Position numbers and translations under genes: made by a program. Shown here piece by piece: positions 40,110 through 51,026 of a stretch of 64,000 nucleotides of DNA. The notes under the pieces are model-generated. The model was not told where the DNA came from and searched no databases. It saw only the letters and a program-made list of their open reading frames with translations. The DNA is from an uncultured Pelagibacteraceae bacterium (lineage in GTDB: Bacteria; Pseudomonadota; Alphaproteobacteria; Pelagibacterales; Pelagibacteraceae), in NCBI GenBank assembly GCA_902558795.1, contig CACEFI010000002.1, positions 1 to 64,000 on the forward strand, written 5' to 3'. Every line of letters starts with the position of its first letter. The stretch's first letter is position 1.

Positions 40110-41426
40110 TTAAAAGTTAGAAGGTTTGTTATCTTTATTAACTACTTCTACAACTGGTTTAATTGGTTCTTCAATCGGTTCAGTAGATGGGTTTAATTCA
40201 ATTCCAGCAGGAGTAATTGATTGAGGCATTGCAACAAATTGAGAGTCTGGATTTTCAACAACAGGTCTAACTCTAGATCTATAAACTCCATAGATGCCAA
40301 TTAAAGAGTGAAAAAATAATAAAAAAATAAAAAATCCATTAGGACCAACCATACCCATAAAGATAGAACATAGAAAAGGTCCGCCCATGGCTCCCATTCC
40401 AAATGTAAACTGCAAACTAGCTCCAGCAGCAACAAATTTTTCTTTTGGAATAAAGTCATTTGTATGTGCTAAAATTAAAGAGAACATTGGAAGACTACAA
40501 AAAGAAAATAAAATTAAAAAAACATAAAACCAAAATTTACTTGTAGCTAAATCTCCAGGTAAATACATTTGTCTTGATGATAAAATTGCACAAAGAGCAA
40601 AAAAAGCAGCAGCAAAAGTCACGATTATTATTACTTTTCTTCTATCAAACATGTCTGATAGCTTTCCAATTGGCCATTGAGATATCGCACCAGAAATTGC
40701 AAGCAAGAATGTAACTAATGAAATTTGAAAAATTGAAAAATTCATTGTTGTTGCATACACAGCAAGTAGAGTAAATAACGCAGATTGAATTGTTCCATAA
40801 AAGAATGAACTAACCATTCCAAAAGGAGATGAGATAAATACTTCTTGTAAAGACATTTTGGATATCTTTTTAAATGTTGGCGCTTTTCTTTTTGTTAGCA
40901 AAATCGGAATTAGTGCTGCTGAAGTTATGACTGAAATTAATATAAAAGGTTCAAAGTTGAGTGGATCACTGAAGTTAAGTAAAAACATTCCAAGTCCCAT
41001 GGCACCATATAAGATGACCATATAAACAGATAAAACACTTCCTCTATTTTTGTTGCTTGCTCTATCATTTAACCAACTTTCAGCAACTGTATAAATAGAG
41101 ACCATACTTATTCCAGTAAGCACTCTTAATAAAAACCACACAAAAGGACTTACATATACTGCGTGAATTAAAACTACTAATGACGCTGTTGAAGCAAATG
41201 CAGCAAAAACTCTAATATGTCCTACACGAGAAATAATTTGAGGGATAGTTTTAGCACCAATAAAGTAGCCAACAAAGTATCCAGACATCATAAAACCAGT
41301 TGCAGTTAAACTAAACTCTTCTTTAACTGCTCTGACCCCAAGTAATGATCCTTGAAATCCATAGGCAAGCATAAGTGCTCCCATACCTAGAAATAAAGCC
41401 CATGAATTTTTTAATACTTTCTCCAT
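40110..41426 (-). CDS. MFS transporter
   Basis: 12-TM-like protein with GMGALMLAYGFQGSLLGVRAVKEEFSLTATGFMMSGYFVGYFIG and GKLSDMFDRRKVI. Confidence 0.88.
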   Translation of the reverse strand: MEKVLKNSWALFLGMGALMLAYGFQGSLLGVRAVKEEFSLTATGFMMSGYFVGYFIGAKTIPQIISRVGHIRVFAAFASTASLVVLIHAVYVSPFVWFLLRVLTGISMVSIYTVAESWLNDRASNKNRGSVLSVYMVILYGAMGLGMFLLNFSDPLNFEPFILISVITSAALIPILLTKRKAPTFKKISKMSLQEVFISSPFGMVSSFFYGTIQSALFTLLAVYATTMNFSIFQISLVTFLLAISGAISQWPIGKLSDMFDRRKVIIIVTFAAAFFALCAILSSRQMYLPGDLATSKFWFYVFLILFSFCSLPMFSLILAHTNDFIPKEKFVAAGASLQFTFGMGAMGGPFLCSIFMGMVGPNGFFIFLLFFHSLIGIYGVYRSRVRPVVENPDSQFVAMPQSITPAGIELNPSTEPIEEPIKPVVEVVNKDNKPSNF

Positions 41427-41483
41427 ATGAATCGCTATCTATTTCTGATTTGTGGCCAAATCAAGTTAATTGTCTTTTAAGAA

Positions 41484-42362
41484 TTAAGAATTTTTAAGCT
41501 TAAGAAATGAATGAATTGCAATCGTTAAAATGATGACCGCTCCTCCTTGTATAGTTTCGATGCTAGGCTGCTCTTTAATTACCATCCAAACCCAAAAAGG
41601 ACCAATGATAGTCTCTAATAAGAAGAACAAATTTACTTCTTCAGCTGGAATAAACCTTGGAGCAATTGTTACCATTACAAAAGGAATTGCAACGCACATC
41701 ACACACATTAAAGGGACAATAAACAAGTCTTGGTCAATCAGAGTGTATGTTTCGATAAAAAACATAGCAAAAATAGCAACTAATAATTTTCCAACTACGG
41801 CAGCAGGAACTAAGTTCTTCTTTTTAGCTGATCTAATGGTTACAGCTCCTACCGCTAACCCTAAAGCAGTTATAAGTCCTAACAAATCACCATAAATATT
41901 TCCTAATTGAAGCGAGTCATAGAAGATATACACAGCAGCAAAAAATGTAACTCCAATTGCAATCCAGGTTTTGCTATCGGGCATCTCTTTTAAAAATATT
42001 GCGCCTAAAATGGCTGATAACATAGGTGCCATAGCAATCATTACCAATGTATTTGCAACATTAGTATTTTGAATTGAAACTACAAAAGTAATGTTGGTTA
42101 TCGAAAAGGTTAATATGTAAATTATTCCATGGTGACCACTGGTAAAAAGCATTTTAAAAAAATTTGCTTTATAAATAATTAACATTCCAATTAGGACTGT
42201 AAAAAAAGGAATAGCACCTCGATAAAAAACTAAACCCCAAGTATCAACATTAGATAATCTTATAAATAAACTGTCAGGAGTAATGAACATTACCGCAACA
42301 AAAGCTAATAGAGATCCTTTTTTTTGATCTGATAGTGATTTCACGCTTTTAATTCTTTCCAA
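41484..42362 (-). CDS. DMT/EamA family transporter
   Basis: Two EamA-like halves; MIAMAPMLSAILGAIFLKEMPDSKTWIAIG. Confidence 0.85.
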   Translation of the reverse strand: MERIKSVKSLSDQKKGSLLAFVAVMFITPDSLFIRLSNVDTWGLVFYRGAIPFFTVLIGMLIIYKANFFKMLFTSGHHGIIYILTFSITNITFVVSIQNTNVANTLVMIAMAPMLSAILGAIFLKEMPDSKTWIAIGVTFFAAVYIFYDSLQLGNIYGDLLGLITALGLAVGAVTIRSAKKKNLVPAAVVGKLLVAIFAMFFIETYTLIDQDLFIVPLMCVMCVAIPFVMVTIAPRFIPAEEVNLFFLLETIIGPFWVWMVIKEQPSIETIQGGAVIILTIAIHSFLKLKNS

Positions 42363-43276
42363 AAAGTTTTTGCAAGATTAATTCCTGACAAATCATATAG
42401 GGTTTTTAATCCAGTAGGTGAAGTTACATTAATATCTCCATTTAATTTTTGATCAATAAAATCAATACCAGCAAAAAAAATGTTTTCTTTTTTAAGATCT
42501 TTAGCGATTAATTTTGAGATCTTATTTTCTTTAGTTGTTAATTTAATATTAATTGGTTTTGCACCTTTACTCATATTACTTAAAAAAGAACCTTGCTTAG
42601 GAATTCTAGATATTGCACCACACACTTTACCATTGATAATAAATACTCTTTTATCTCCTTTACTAATTTTAGGTAAAAATTTTTGACACATAATGTGATC
42701 ATGTTTTTTGATAAATTTATTAATCAATTTTGGATTAAATTTATTTAATAGATGAATATCATTTCCGCTATAACTATGAATAGGTTTTAAGATTATTTTT
42801 TTATGTTTTTTAAAAAATTTTTTAATTTCACTAATATTTTGAGTGAAAATAGTGCTTGGCATATATTTTTGATATCTAGCTGAGTATAATTTCTCAGAAA
42901 TATTTCTTATTGAGGTTGGATTATTTAAAATTTTAACTTTATTTTTAATAGTGTCTAAAATGTAAGTTGCTGAGATATATTCAAGATTAAATGGGGGATC
43001 TTGTCGAATTAGAATAAATTTACATTTTGTAAGTTCTAATTTTTGTTTTTTTAAAATTTTAAAGAATTTCTTATTTTTATAATCAAATTTGATAAAAAAT
43101 CCTGAGGCAATTACTTTTGAATTTATTACTGATAAATCTTTTGGATCATAATAAAATATCCTGTAGTTTTTGCTTTGGATTTCATGGGCAAGAAAAATAC
43201 TAGTATCTGTTATAGGGTTTAATTTAGAAGGGTTATTTCCTTGAACAGCTACAATTTTATTTATCATATAATTCAC
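42341..43276 (-). CDS. gshB: Glutathione synthetase
   Basis: ILIRQDPPFNLEYISATYILD, ILKPIHSYSGNDIHLL, GDKRVFIINGKVCGAISR. Confidence 0.9.
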   Translation of the reverse strand: MNYMINKIVAVQGNNPSKLNPITDTSIFLAHEIQSKNYRIFYYDPKDLSVINSKVIASGFFIKFDYKNKKFFKILKKQKLELTKCKFILIRQDPPFNLEYISATYILDTIKNKVKILNNPTSIRNISEKLYSARYQKYMPSTIFTQNISEIKKFFKKHKKIILKPIHSYSGNDIHLLNKFNPKLINKFIKKHDHIMCQKFLPKISKGDKRVFIINGKVCGAISRIPKQGSFLSNMSKGAKPINIKLTTKENKISKLIAKDLKKENIFFAGIDFIDQKLNGDINVTSPTGLKTLYDLSGINLAKTFWKELKA

Positions 43277-44552
43277 TTAAATCTTCAGTTTTAGAAAATT
43301 TACTGATCATATGATCTGCGTTAGTTAATTTATTATCAATTACTTTTTGTAAATGATTTAAAAATAAAGTTTCATTTTTTCCACGTTTATTAAGTATATC
43401 TCTTTCTTCCAATCCTTTTTTAGATAAATCTAATAATGTACTAGCCCAATAAAGAAGATCTTTACCCATTAGTTGAGTGTTAAATCCTTTTTCTGGAGCT
43501 TCAAGATATGAGTTAATAATTTTACTTTTGTCCCATTTTGAAATTATTTCATAAACTTCATCTAAATTTCCATACAACATACCAATAAAAAATGCAGGTC
43601 CAGAGCATAAGCAATCCCAACCACAAGTATCCATTGAACGAAGTTCAATATATTTTTTTAATCTATTCTCAGTAAAAATTGTACTTAAGTGAGTTGTTAA
43701 ATCGTTTTCTGTCGGTAGTCTATTCCCTATTTCAGCAATCTTGCCTTCCATGAATTCTTTAAAGGTATATTTTCTTCCAGAAATATAGGTACCCTCATGT
43801 TGAATAAACAATATTGGAAAATTAATTACAAATTTCGCATATTTTTCAAAGTCTAATTCTTCAAAAAATATTTTAGGAAGACCACCTCGTGATGTGCTTT
43901 GCCATACCTTTGATCTATAGGATAAATACTTACTTTTTTTCTTTTCAACTATTGCTGAGTTTGCAAATAGAGCAACTGAAATAGGAACTATTGAATTAAC
44001 AATCTTAAATTTTTTTATGAAGTCCTCTTCAGAATTATAATCAATGTTTAATTGAGTACCACATGTTCGATACATCATATCTAAACTTAGTTCACCTCCA
44101 AGAGGCATATCTTTAGTCATTAATTCGTATCGTTGTTTTGGATTGTTCGGAATTTCATCTAATTTAGAGATAGGATCAAATCCAGCACTCACAATATTGA
44201 TATCTAATTTTTGAGTAACTTGTCTTAATTCAAATAGATAATCTTGTGATTCTGCACAAGCTTCATGAATATGGTTTAATTTATCTCCTGACAATTCTAT
44301 TTGATTACCAGGTTCAAGAGTAATATTTTTGCCACCTTTGTTTAATCCAATAATATTTCCTTTTTCTAGAATTGGGTTCCAACCAAACTCTAACAAAGCT
44401 GCAAACATTTGCTTTATTTTCGAATAATCAATTCTCTTATCGTCCTTATTATCGAAAAGAAATTTTTCATGCTCTATTCCTATTCTAAAATCTTTTTTCT
44501 CTTTAATACCAGATTTAAAATAATCTATGATTTGTTCTTTAGTAGTTATCAT
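43257..44552 (-). CDS. gshA: Glutamate-cysteine ligase (plant/alphaproteobacterial type)
   Basis: FRIGIEHEKFLFD, ITLEPGNQIELSG, DMMYRTCGTQLNIDY, RSMDTCGWDCLCSGPAFFIGMLY. Confidence 0.92.
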   Translation of the reverse strand: MITTKEQIIDYFKSGIKEKKDFRIGIEHEKFLFDNKDDKRIDYSKIKQMFAALLEFGWNPILEKGNIIGLNKGGKNITLEPGNQIELSGDKLNHIHEACAESQDYLFELRQVTQKLDINIVSAGFDPISKLDEIPNNPKQRYELMTKDMPLGGELSLDMMYRTCGTQLNIDYNSEEDFIKKFKIVNSIVPISVALFANSAIVEKKKSKYLSYRSKVWQSTSRGGLPKIFFEELDFEKYAKFVINFPILFIQHEGTYISGRKYTFKEFMEGKIAEIGNRLPTENDLTTHLSTIFTENRLKKYIELRSMDTCGWDCLCSGPAFFIGMLYGNLDEVYEIISKWDKSKIINSYLEAPEKGFNTQLMGKDLLYWASTLLDLSKKGLEERDILNKRGKNETLFLNHLQKVIDNKLTNADHMISKFSKTEDLSELYDK

Positions 44553-44582
44553 TATTGCTTAGATAATATCTTATTAAATTAT

Positions 44583-45140
44583 TTAAAGATAATAATATGG
44601 TTTTTTAGAAAAAATTTTCTGAACCATTGGATAAAATTCATCCAAAGTCATACTTTTATAATTAGGATCAAAAGAAGCTTGGTCATAGTTTTCACAGAAA
44701 TTAATTGTTGCTTCATAATGTTCATGGTCTTTAAATTTATCTCTAGCATTTCTGTCCCCTCCTAAATGGTGAGCACTATAATAAGTTTGAAAAAGGCCGT
44801 GATGTTGAATAATCCAATAAGTTCTTTCGGAAACGTAGGGTCTTAGTATTGAAGCTGCGTACTGAGAATGATTCATTGGAGCTAAATCATCTCCAATATC
44901 ATGAAGAAGTGTAGCAACAACCATTTCTTCACTTTCACCATTCTTATATGCTCTAGTTGCTGCCTGCAAAGAATGTTCTAATCTTGTAATTTGATATCCC
45001 TCAAGGGTCGTTGTTTGACCTGCTAAATATTTTAAAATTCTATCAGCTGTTTTTCTTTCAAAATCTTTTTCATATTTTTCTAAGAGTTGATAGTCCTCTT
45101 TAGTACCATTTTTCATCTCTGTGAAACTTACTTTTTTCAT
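44583..45140 (-). CDS. HD domain protein, PhnZ/TmpB-like candidate
   Basis: RLEHSLQAATRAYKNGESEEMVVATLLHDIGDDLAPMNHSQYAASILRPYVSERTYWIIQHHGLFQ. Confidence 0.8.
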   Translation of the reverse strand: MKKVSFTEMKNGTKEDYQLLEKYEKDFERKTADRILKYLAGQTTTLEGYQITRLEHSLQAATRAYKNGESEEMVVATLLHDIGDDLAPMNHSQYAASILRPYVSERTYWIIQHHGLFQTYYSAHHLGGDRNARDKFKDHEHYEATINFCENYDQASFDPNYKSMTLDEFYPMVQKIFSKKPYYYL

Positions 45141-45141
45141 T

Positions 45142-46623
45142 TTAATTATTTGAAGCTGTGCTTAGTAAAGATAATTGGGTAACTTTACTATCTCCTAATT
45201 CATCAATTGGTTTTACCGGGTAGTCACCAGTAAAATAATGATCAGTAAGTTGTGGGTATGTCTCATTTCTTTTATCAAAACCGATTGCTTTGTATAGTCC
45301 GTCTAAAGATAAAAATTTTAGGGACTTTGCTCCTATATATTCACAAATCTCATCATTAGTTTTATTTGCTGCTAATAGCTCTTTTTTAGTTGGGGTATCA
45401 ACTCCATAAAAATCTGGGTGTCGGATTTCAGGACAAGCAATTTTAACATGCACCTCTTTTGCACCAGCATCATATAACATTTTAACAATTTTATGTGAAG
45501 TTGTTCCTCTAACTAATGAGTCATCGATTAAAATAATTTTTTTGTCTTTAATTGTAGTTTGGTTAGCATTTAATTTTAACTTAACCCCTAGGCTTCTGAT
45601 TTTTTGACTGGGCTCAATAAATGTTCTGCCCACATAATGATTTCTAATTAAACCATGTTCATAATTAATTTTTAAATATTGAGCAAATCCAAGAGCTGCT
45701 GCATTGCCACTATCAGGGACAGGAACAACTATATCTGCCTCAACATCGTTTTCTTTTGCAAGTTCAGCTCCAATATTTTTTCTATGCTCATAAGCTGTTT
45801 TATTATCAAGAATACTGTCAGGTCTTGCAAAATAAATATATTCAAAAACACATGGTCTCACTTTTTTAGGAGGGAAAGGTTTGATACTTTCTAATTTATC
45901 ATTTTCTATCAAAACAATTTCTCCATTTTCTACGTCTCTAACAAATTTTGCACCAATTATATCTAGCGCACATGTTTCCGATGCAAGAACATAACTATTC
46001 CCTAATTTACCAATCACAAGTGGTCTAATGCCATAAGGATCTCTTACTCCAATTAATGAATTTTGAGTTAACATAACTAAAGCATATCCACCTTGAATTT
46101 GAAAAACAGCATCGACCACTTTATCAATTGTTTTAGTTCTTTTTGATTTGGCAATTAATTGAACAATTGTTTCAGTGTCTGAAGTTGAGTAAAAAATTGC
46201 TCCATCTTCGACTAGCTTTTTTCTTAGAGCAATTGAGTTTGTTAAATTCCCGTTATGAGCAACTCCAATTCCACCCGCATTTGTATCTGCAAAAAAAGGT
46301 TGGATATTTCTTAGAGTATTTTCACCAGTTGTACTATATCTGTTATGACCAATTGCGTGGTTTCCTTTAAGGTTTTTAAGAACTTTTTCTTTGTTAAAAT
46401 TGTCACCAACTAATCCAAATCTTTTTTCTGAATAGTATTTTTCTCCATCAAAAGTGACTATTCCACATCCTTCTTGACCACGGTGTTGAAGCGCATGAAG
46501 ACCAAGGGCCGTTAATGCAGAAGCATCTTTTGCATTACTTACACCAAATACACCACATTCTTCGTTTAGTTTTGGATCAAAGTTCTTGAATTTTTTCTTT
46601 AGAGTCTTGATATGTTTTTTCAT
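45142..46623 (-). CDS. purF: Amidophosphoribosyltransferase
   Basis: ECGVFGVSNAKDASALTALGLHALQHRGQEGCGI..., IILIDDSLVRGTTS. Confidence 0.98.
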   Translation of the reverse strand: MKKHIKTLKKKFKNFDPKLNEECGVFGVSNAKDASALTALGLHALQHRGQEGCGIVTFDGEKYYSEKRFGLVGDNFNKEKVLKNLKGNHAIGHNRYSTTGENTLRNIQPFFADTNAGGIGVAHNGNLTNSIALRKKLVEDGAIFYSTSDTETIVQLIAKSKRTKTIDKVVDAVFQIQGGYALVMLTQNSLIGVRDPYGIRPLVIGKLGNSYVLASETCALDIIGAKFVRDVENGEIVLIENDKLESIKPFPPKKVRPCVFEYIYFARPDSILDNKTAYEHRKNIGAELAKENDVEADIVVPVPDSGNAAALGFAQYLKINYEHGLIRNHYVGRTFIEPSQKIRSLGVKLKLNANQTTIKDKKIILIDDSLVRGTTSHKIVKMLYDAGAKEVHVKIACPEIRHPDFYGVDTPTKKELLAANKTNDEICEYIGAKSLKFLSLDGLYKAIGFDKRNETYPQLTDHYFTGDYPVKPIDELGDSKVTQLSLLSTASNN

Positions 46624-47122
46624 TAGGAAATTCTTTTATGAGATAATTACTACCTTTTTTAAGGTAAGGAAAGATGTATGATTGATCTTTTTTTATAGGC
46701 CATTTATCGTGATTGTAGACAATGTGAAAGCCGGAGAAGATACAAACTGAAATTATATAAGCTTTAATAAAACCAAAAAAGAATCCAAATGTTGTGTCTA
46801 ACCCTCCAATACCCGTGTATCTAACTGCTTTACTTATTCCTTTGTTAACAAGCAATACTAAAAAAATTACCACTATAAAAATAGCAATTCCAAGACCCAC
46901 ATCTAAAACATATTCATTATCAATAATATCTTTTAAATAAGGTTTTACTTTTGGAAATATTATTAGAGTAATAACATAGGCAAATAACCATTTCGCCATC
47001 GACAAAATACTTAATACAAATCCTTTTCTATAACAGCTAATTAAAGAAAAAATAGTTATGATTAAGTAAATTAAATCAATAATAGAAGCGGCATCATAAA
47101 GATTTTTTAAACCATCAAGCAT
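46577..47122 (-). CDS. cvpA: CvpA family protein
   Basis: Four-TM protein IDLIYLIITIFSLISCYRKGFVLSILSMAKWLFAYVITLIIFP, upstream of purF. Confidence 0.88.
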   Translation of the reverse strand: MLDGLKNLYDAASIIDLIYLIITIFSLISCYRKGFVLSILSMAKWLFAYVITLIIFPKVKPYLKDIIDNEYVLDVGLGIAIFIVVIFLVLLVNKGISKAVRYTGIGGLDTTFGFFFGFIKAYIISVCIFSGFHIVYNHDKWPIKKDQSYIFPYLKKGSNYLIKEFPNEKTYQDSKEKIQEL

Positions 47123-47128
47123 TTAAAA

Positions 47129-49519
47129 TCATTTTCCAAAAGGTTTAATCATTAAAATTAAGGCAGGCAGTAAAGTTAGAACAGATATCATTGCAAGTAA
47201 CATTGCAATTCCAGTAAACACACCAAAATAGATTGTAGGAATAAATTTTGATAAAACTAAAATTGAAAAACCAAAGACAATAGTGATAGAAGTATTTAGT
47301 ATAGCAACTCCAACAGTTGAATGACATTTTTTTAGAGTTTTACTGTAATCTTTAATCTTATTAAATTCTTCTTTAAATCTATAAATATAGTGAATACTAT
47401 TATCCACAGCTATCCCAATAGTTATTGCAGCGATGGTGATAGTCATCATGTCTAACGGAATACCAAGAAGACCAATGATTCCTAAAATAAAAAAAGCTGC
47501 TATAAAATTAGGAACTACTCCAATAAGAGATAATTTAATATTTCTAAACAGAACAATAAACATTGAAAATATACCTATCATGACCAATCCTAAAGTAAGG
47601 ATTTGTGACTTAAATAAGCTTTGTAATAAATTATTAAATAAAATTAAAACTCCAGCTAGTCTGTATTCGTTTTCCTGAAGACCTATTTTATCTTTTAGGT
47701 CAAAATTTATTTTATTAATCAAATCATTTCTTCTTAAGTTTTCTTGTGAGTCAATAATTCTTAAACTTATTCTAGCTTCATTATCTTCAATTGATAGGTA
47801 TGGATCAATAATTTCCGTTTTGATACGTTGTGGAATTTTAGAGTATAAAACTCCCATTTCTAAAGTTCCAAGAGGTTTGTTATTGTTCAGTTGAGTTGCA
47901 ACTTCAATGATTGAAGAAAAAGATAAAACTTTACCAACTTGTGGAAGACCATCTAAATAATTATGAACTGAAGCTATTCTGTCAATTTTATCTTTAGTAA
48001 ACCAATATTTATCATCATTTTGATTTTCTTCATCGCCCCAATCTTCAAACTCATCATCTTCAGATGACGCCTCTTTATTTTTAGTCTCTGGAAATTTTAA
48101 AATAACTTCAAGTGGAGTAGTGCCACCTAATTCTTCATCTATAAGCTTCATTCCCTGATAGATTTCAGTATTTTTATCAAAGTAATTTATGAAGCTATTT
48201 TCTACCTCAAGCTTGCTAATTCCAACTATACTTAAAATAATAATTACTCCAGTTACTCCAAAAATTGTATTTTTATGATTTACTGCAAACAGTCCTAAAA
48301 AACTTGTAATTTTTGAGTCTTGTTCTCTTTTAAGAGTCATATTTTTTGTTGGTGCAAAATTTAAAAGAGTTGGAAGGAGAGTAAATGTAATTACAAAAGA
48401 TGTAATTAATCCAAAAGTCATCATCCAGCCAAAGTCAATAATTGGTTTAATTTCACTAAAGATCAAAGATAAAAATGCAAATATAGTTGTTAAGACAGTA
48501 TACAAAATAGGCCAAAACATTTTGCTGGTTGTAAGAGATATGATTTCAAAATTATTTTTTGAAGGGAAATCTTTTCTCAATTGAAGAAAGCGAGTACTCA
48601 TATGTATATTCATAGCCATGGTTAGTATGAGCATTAATGCAATGAAGTTAGAGGAAATGACTGTTACTTTCCAACCTAGAATTCCTAGCAAACCCATCAT
48701 GATTATAACTGAAAATAAACAACTGCTAATTGGAACAATAATCCAAATTAATTTTCTAAAGACAAACCATAAAGTTGTAATGATAAATAAAAGAACTCCT
48801 AAACCAAAAACTACAATATCACTTTTAATAAAAGTCATCATGTCATCAGCTATCATTGGAATTCCTCCTAAATATATTTTACCAACATCACCATAACTTT
48901 TAATAACTTGCCTGATCTCCAATATATTTTCATGATTTTGTTTTTTTATTCTGTCTTTGTACGCTTCGATCTCTTCTTTTGACAAATTTTCGATATTTTC
49001 TAATTTCTTATTTTCTTTAATATTTACTATTATTCCACTGGTATTTCCGTCTTCACTAATTACAAAATTTCTAAAAACTGGACTATTTAGAATTTCTTTA
49101 AAGCCACGATCTTTATCAACTTCTTCATCTTTTAAAGTTATAAAACTCTCTAATCTTTCTTGTAATGGTGCTTCTGAATTATTTAAAAGAGGTATATCTA
49201 AAAGTGTGATTACGCTATGGACCCAATTTAAACTTTGAATCTTATATTTCAAACTTAAAAGATTATTAATTGAATTGTCACTAACCATACCTTCATTTGG
49301 AGTATAAGTAAGAATCAAAAAGTCTTTTGATCCATATCTTTCTGTTACTTCCTTTAAGTATGCCAGGTCAGGGTCACCCTCTATCAATAATGTTTCAGAA
49401 GAAGCGTCTAATCTGAAATCTTTAGAGTAATAGCCAAAGCTCAATATCGCAATAACAAGTAAAACAAATACTAATTTTGGATTTTTAAGAACTCCATTTT
49501 GATAAAATTGAGCAATCAT
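47129..49519 (-). CDS. MMPL/RND family transporter
   Basis: Two 6-TM repeats, LMLILTMAMNIHMSTRFL and ITIGIAVDNSIHYIYRFKEE. Confidence 0.9.
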   Translation of the reverse strand: MIAQFYQNGVLKNPKLVFVLLVIAILSFGYYSKDFRLDASSETLLIEGDPDLAYLKEVTERYGSKDFLILTYTPNEGMVSDNSINNLLSLKYKIQSLNWVHSVITLLDIPLLNNSEAPLQERLESFITLKDEEVDKDRGFKEILNSPVFRNFVISEDGNTSGIIVNIKENKKLENIENLSKEEIEAYKDRIKKQNHENILEIRQVIKSYGDVGKIYLGGIPMIADDMMTFIKSDIVVFGLGVLLFIITTLWFVFRKLIWIIVPISSCLFSVIIMMGLLGILGWKVTVISSNFIALMLILTMAMNIHMSTRFLQLRKDFPSKNNFEIISLTTSKMFWPILYTVLTTIFAFLSLIFSEIKPIIDFGWMMTFGLITSFVITFTLLPTLLNFAPTKNMTLKREQDSKITSFLGLFAVNHKNTIFGVTGVIIILSIVGISKLEVENSFINYFDKNTEIYQGMKLIDEELGGTTPLEVILKFPETKNKEASSEDDEFEDWGDEENQNDDKYWFTKDKIDRIASVHNYLDGLPQVGKVLSFSSIIEVATQLNNNKPLGTLEMGVLYSKIPQRIKTEIIDPYLSIEDNEARISLRIIDSQENLRRNDLINKINFDLKDKIGLQENEYRLAGVLILFNNLLQSLFKSQILTLGLVMIGIFSMFIVLFRNIKLSLIGVVPNFIAAFFILGIIGLLGIPLDMMTITIAAITIGIAVDNSIHYIYRFKEEFNKIKDYSKTLKKCHSTVGVAILNTSITIVFGFSILVLSKFIPTIYFGVFTGIAMLLAMISVLTLLPALILMIKPFGK

Positions 49520-49539
49520 TAGCTCTTTTATATTGGAAT

Positions 49540-50964
49540 TTAATTAATTTGAGTATCTTTAAATTTAGTGAATCTCTCTTCAAACTCAAGAGTTACATTG
49601 CCTATTGGACCGTGTCGTTGTTTCCCAATTATAATTTGAGCTAAGTGTGCAACTTCATTCATTTTAGCTTGCCATTCTGCATGTTCAACTGTTGCTTCTC
49701 TTGGCTCTTTTCTTTGTAAATAATATCCTTCTCTATAAACAAACATTACAACATCAGCATCCTGTTCAATTGAACCTGACTCTCTTAAATCTGCTAACTG
49801 AGGTTTATGATCATCTCTTTGTTCAACTTGTCTTGAAAGTTGTGATAGAGCCACTACTGGAACAGCTAATTCTTTAGCTATTGCTTTTAACCCTTGAGTT
49901 ATTTGTGAGATTTCTTGAACTCTACCATCTTTATTAAATGTTGTTCCTCTCATTAATTGAATATAATCAACCACAATCATATCTAAACCAAATAATCTTT
50001 TAATTCGTCTGGCCCTGTTACTCATTGCTGCAATACTAATTGCGGGTGTTTCATCAATATATAATGGAAGTTCAGCAATATTCTTTGAAGTTTCTAAAAA
50101 TTTATCAAATTGTTCATCTGATATTCTTCCTCTTCTTATATCATTTGAGCTAATTCTTGCTTGCTCTGAAATAATTCTAGTAGACAATTGTTCAGATGAC
50201 ATTTCTAATGAAAAAAAAGCAATTGAAGATTTTTTTCCACTGTCTTGAAGTTTTTGCGCAGCATTGAATGCAATATTCGTTGCAAGAGATGTCTTACCCA
50301 TTGAAGGACGTCCAGCAATAATAATTAAATCTGACTGGTGAAGACCACCAAGTTTATCATCCAAATCTCTTAGTCCTGTTGGAACACCAACAATACCTTC
50401 TTCATTCTTGTAAGCGGCTGAGGCCATCTCAATAGTTTGTTTCATGGCTTCATCAAATTTAACTAGCGAGGAATTAAAAGAACCTTTCTCTGCCAGATCA
50501 AACAATAGTCGCTCTGAATTTTCAATAATAGTTTGACCATTGGTATCTAGTTCATTTAATTTCGCACTATCAATAGTCTGTTCAGAAATTTTGATTAATT
50601 CACGTCTTACAAACATGTCATAGATTATTTTTGAATACTCAACTGCTTGACGGACTGATGTAGAAAATTTCGTAATCTTAACTAAATATTCCGGAACATT
50701 TAAATCATCTTTTTCATCCTCAAAATAATTTTTAAGTGTGATTGGATTTGCAAGCATCCCTTTATAAATCAAACTTTCAATTGCCTCAAAAATTTTTTGA
50801 TGCATTGGATCATAAAAGTTTATACTTGAAATTATTGTACTAATTTCATCAAATATATCATTACTAACTAATATTGAACCGATTACGGCTTGCTCAGCTT
50901 CAATATTATTAGGTAATTCTTTAAACTGATCTTTAACGATACTTAAATTATTTTCCATAAACAA
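49540..50964 (-). CDS. dnaB: Replicative DNA helicase
   Basis: PNNIEAEQAVIGSIL, DLIIIAGRPSMGKTSLATN, VVDYIQLMRG, LSQLSRQVEQRDDHKPQLADLRESGSIEQDADVVMFVYR. Confidence 0.98.
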   Translation of the reverse strand: MFMENNLSIVKDQFKELPNNIEAEQAVIGSILVSNDIFDEISTIISSINFYDPMHQKIFEAIESLIYKGMLANPITLKNYFEDEKDDLNVPEYLVKITKFSTSVRQAVEYSKIIYDMFVRRELIKISEQTIDSAKLNELDTNGQTIIENSERLLFDLAEKGSFNSSLVKFDEAMKQTIEMASAAYKNEEGIVGVPTGLRDLDDKLGGLHQSDLIIIAGRPSMGKTSLATNIAFNAAQKLQDSGKKSSIAFFSLEMSSEQLSTRIISEQARISSNDIRRGRISDEQFDKFLETSKNIAELPLYIDETPAISIAAMSNRARRIKRLFGLDMIVVDYIQLMRGTTFNKDGRVQEISQITQGLKAIAKELAVPVVALSQLSRQVEQRDDHKPQLADLRESGSIEQDADVVMFVYREGYYLQRKEPREATVEHAEWQAKMNEVAHLAQIIIGKQRHGPIGNVTLEFEERFTKFKDTQIN

Positions 50965-51026
50965 TAATTTACAGAATTATGTTTTAAATAAAATTATAAA
51001 AAATTGTTGGGGAAAAGAATGTATAA

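Noticed and set aside
41530-41895. 121-aa ORF antisense to an EamA transporter
   Set aside because: Fully overlaps a convincing gene on the other strand; composition mirrors reversed membrane codons.
10876-42362. Three DMT/EamA transporters as a possible special expansion
   Set aside because: Several DMT genes per region is usual in this type of genome, and they lie in different operons.
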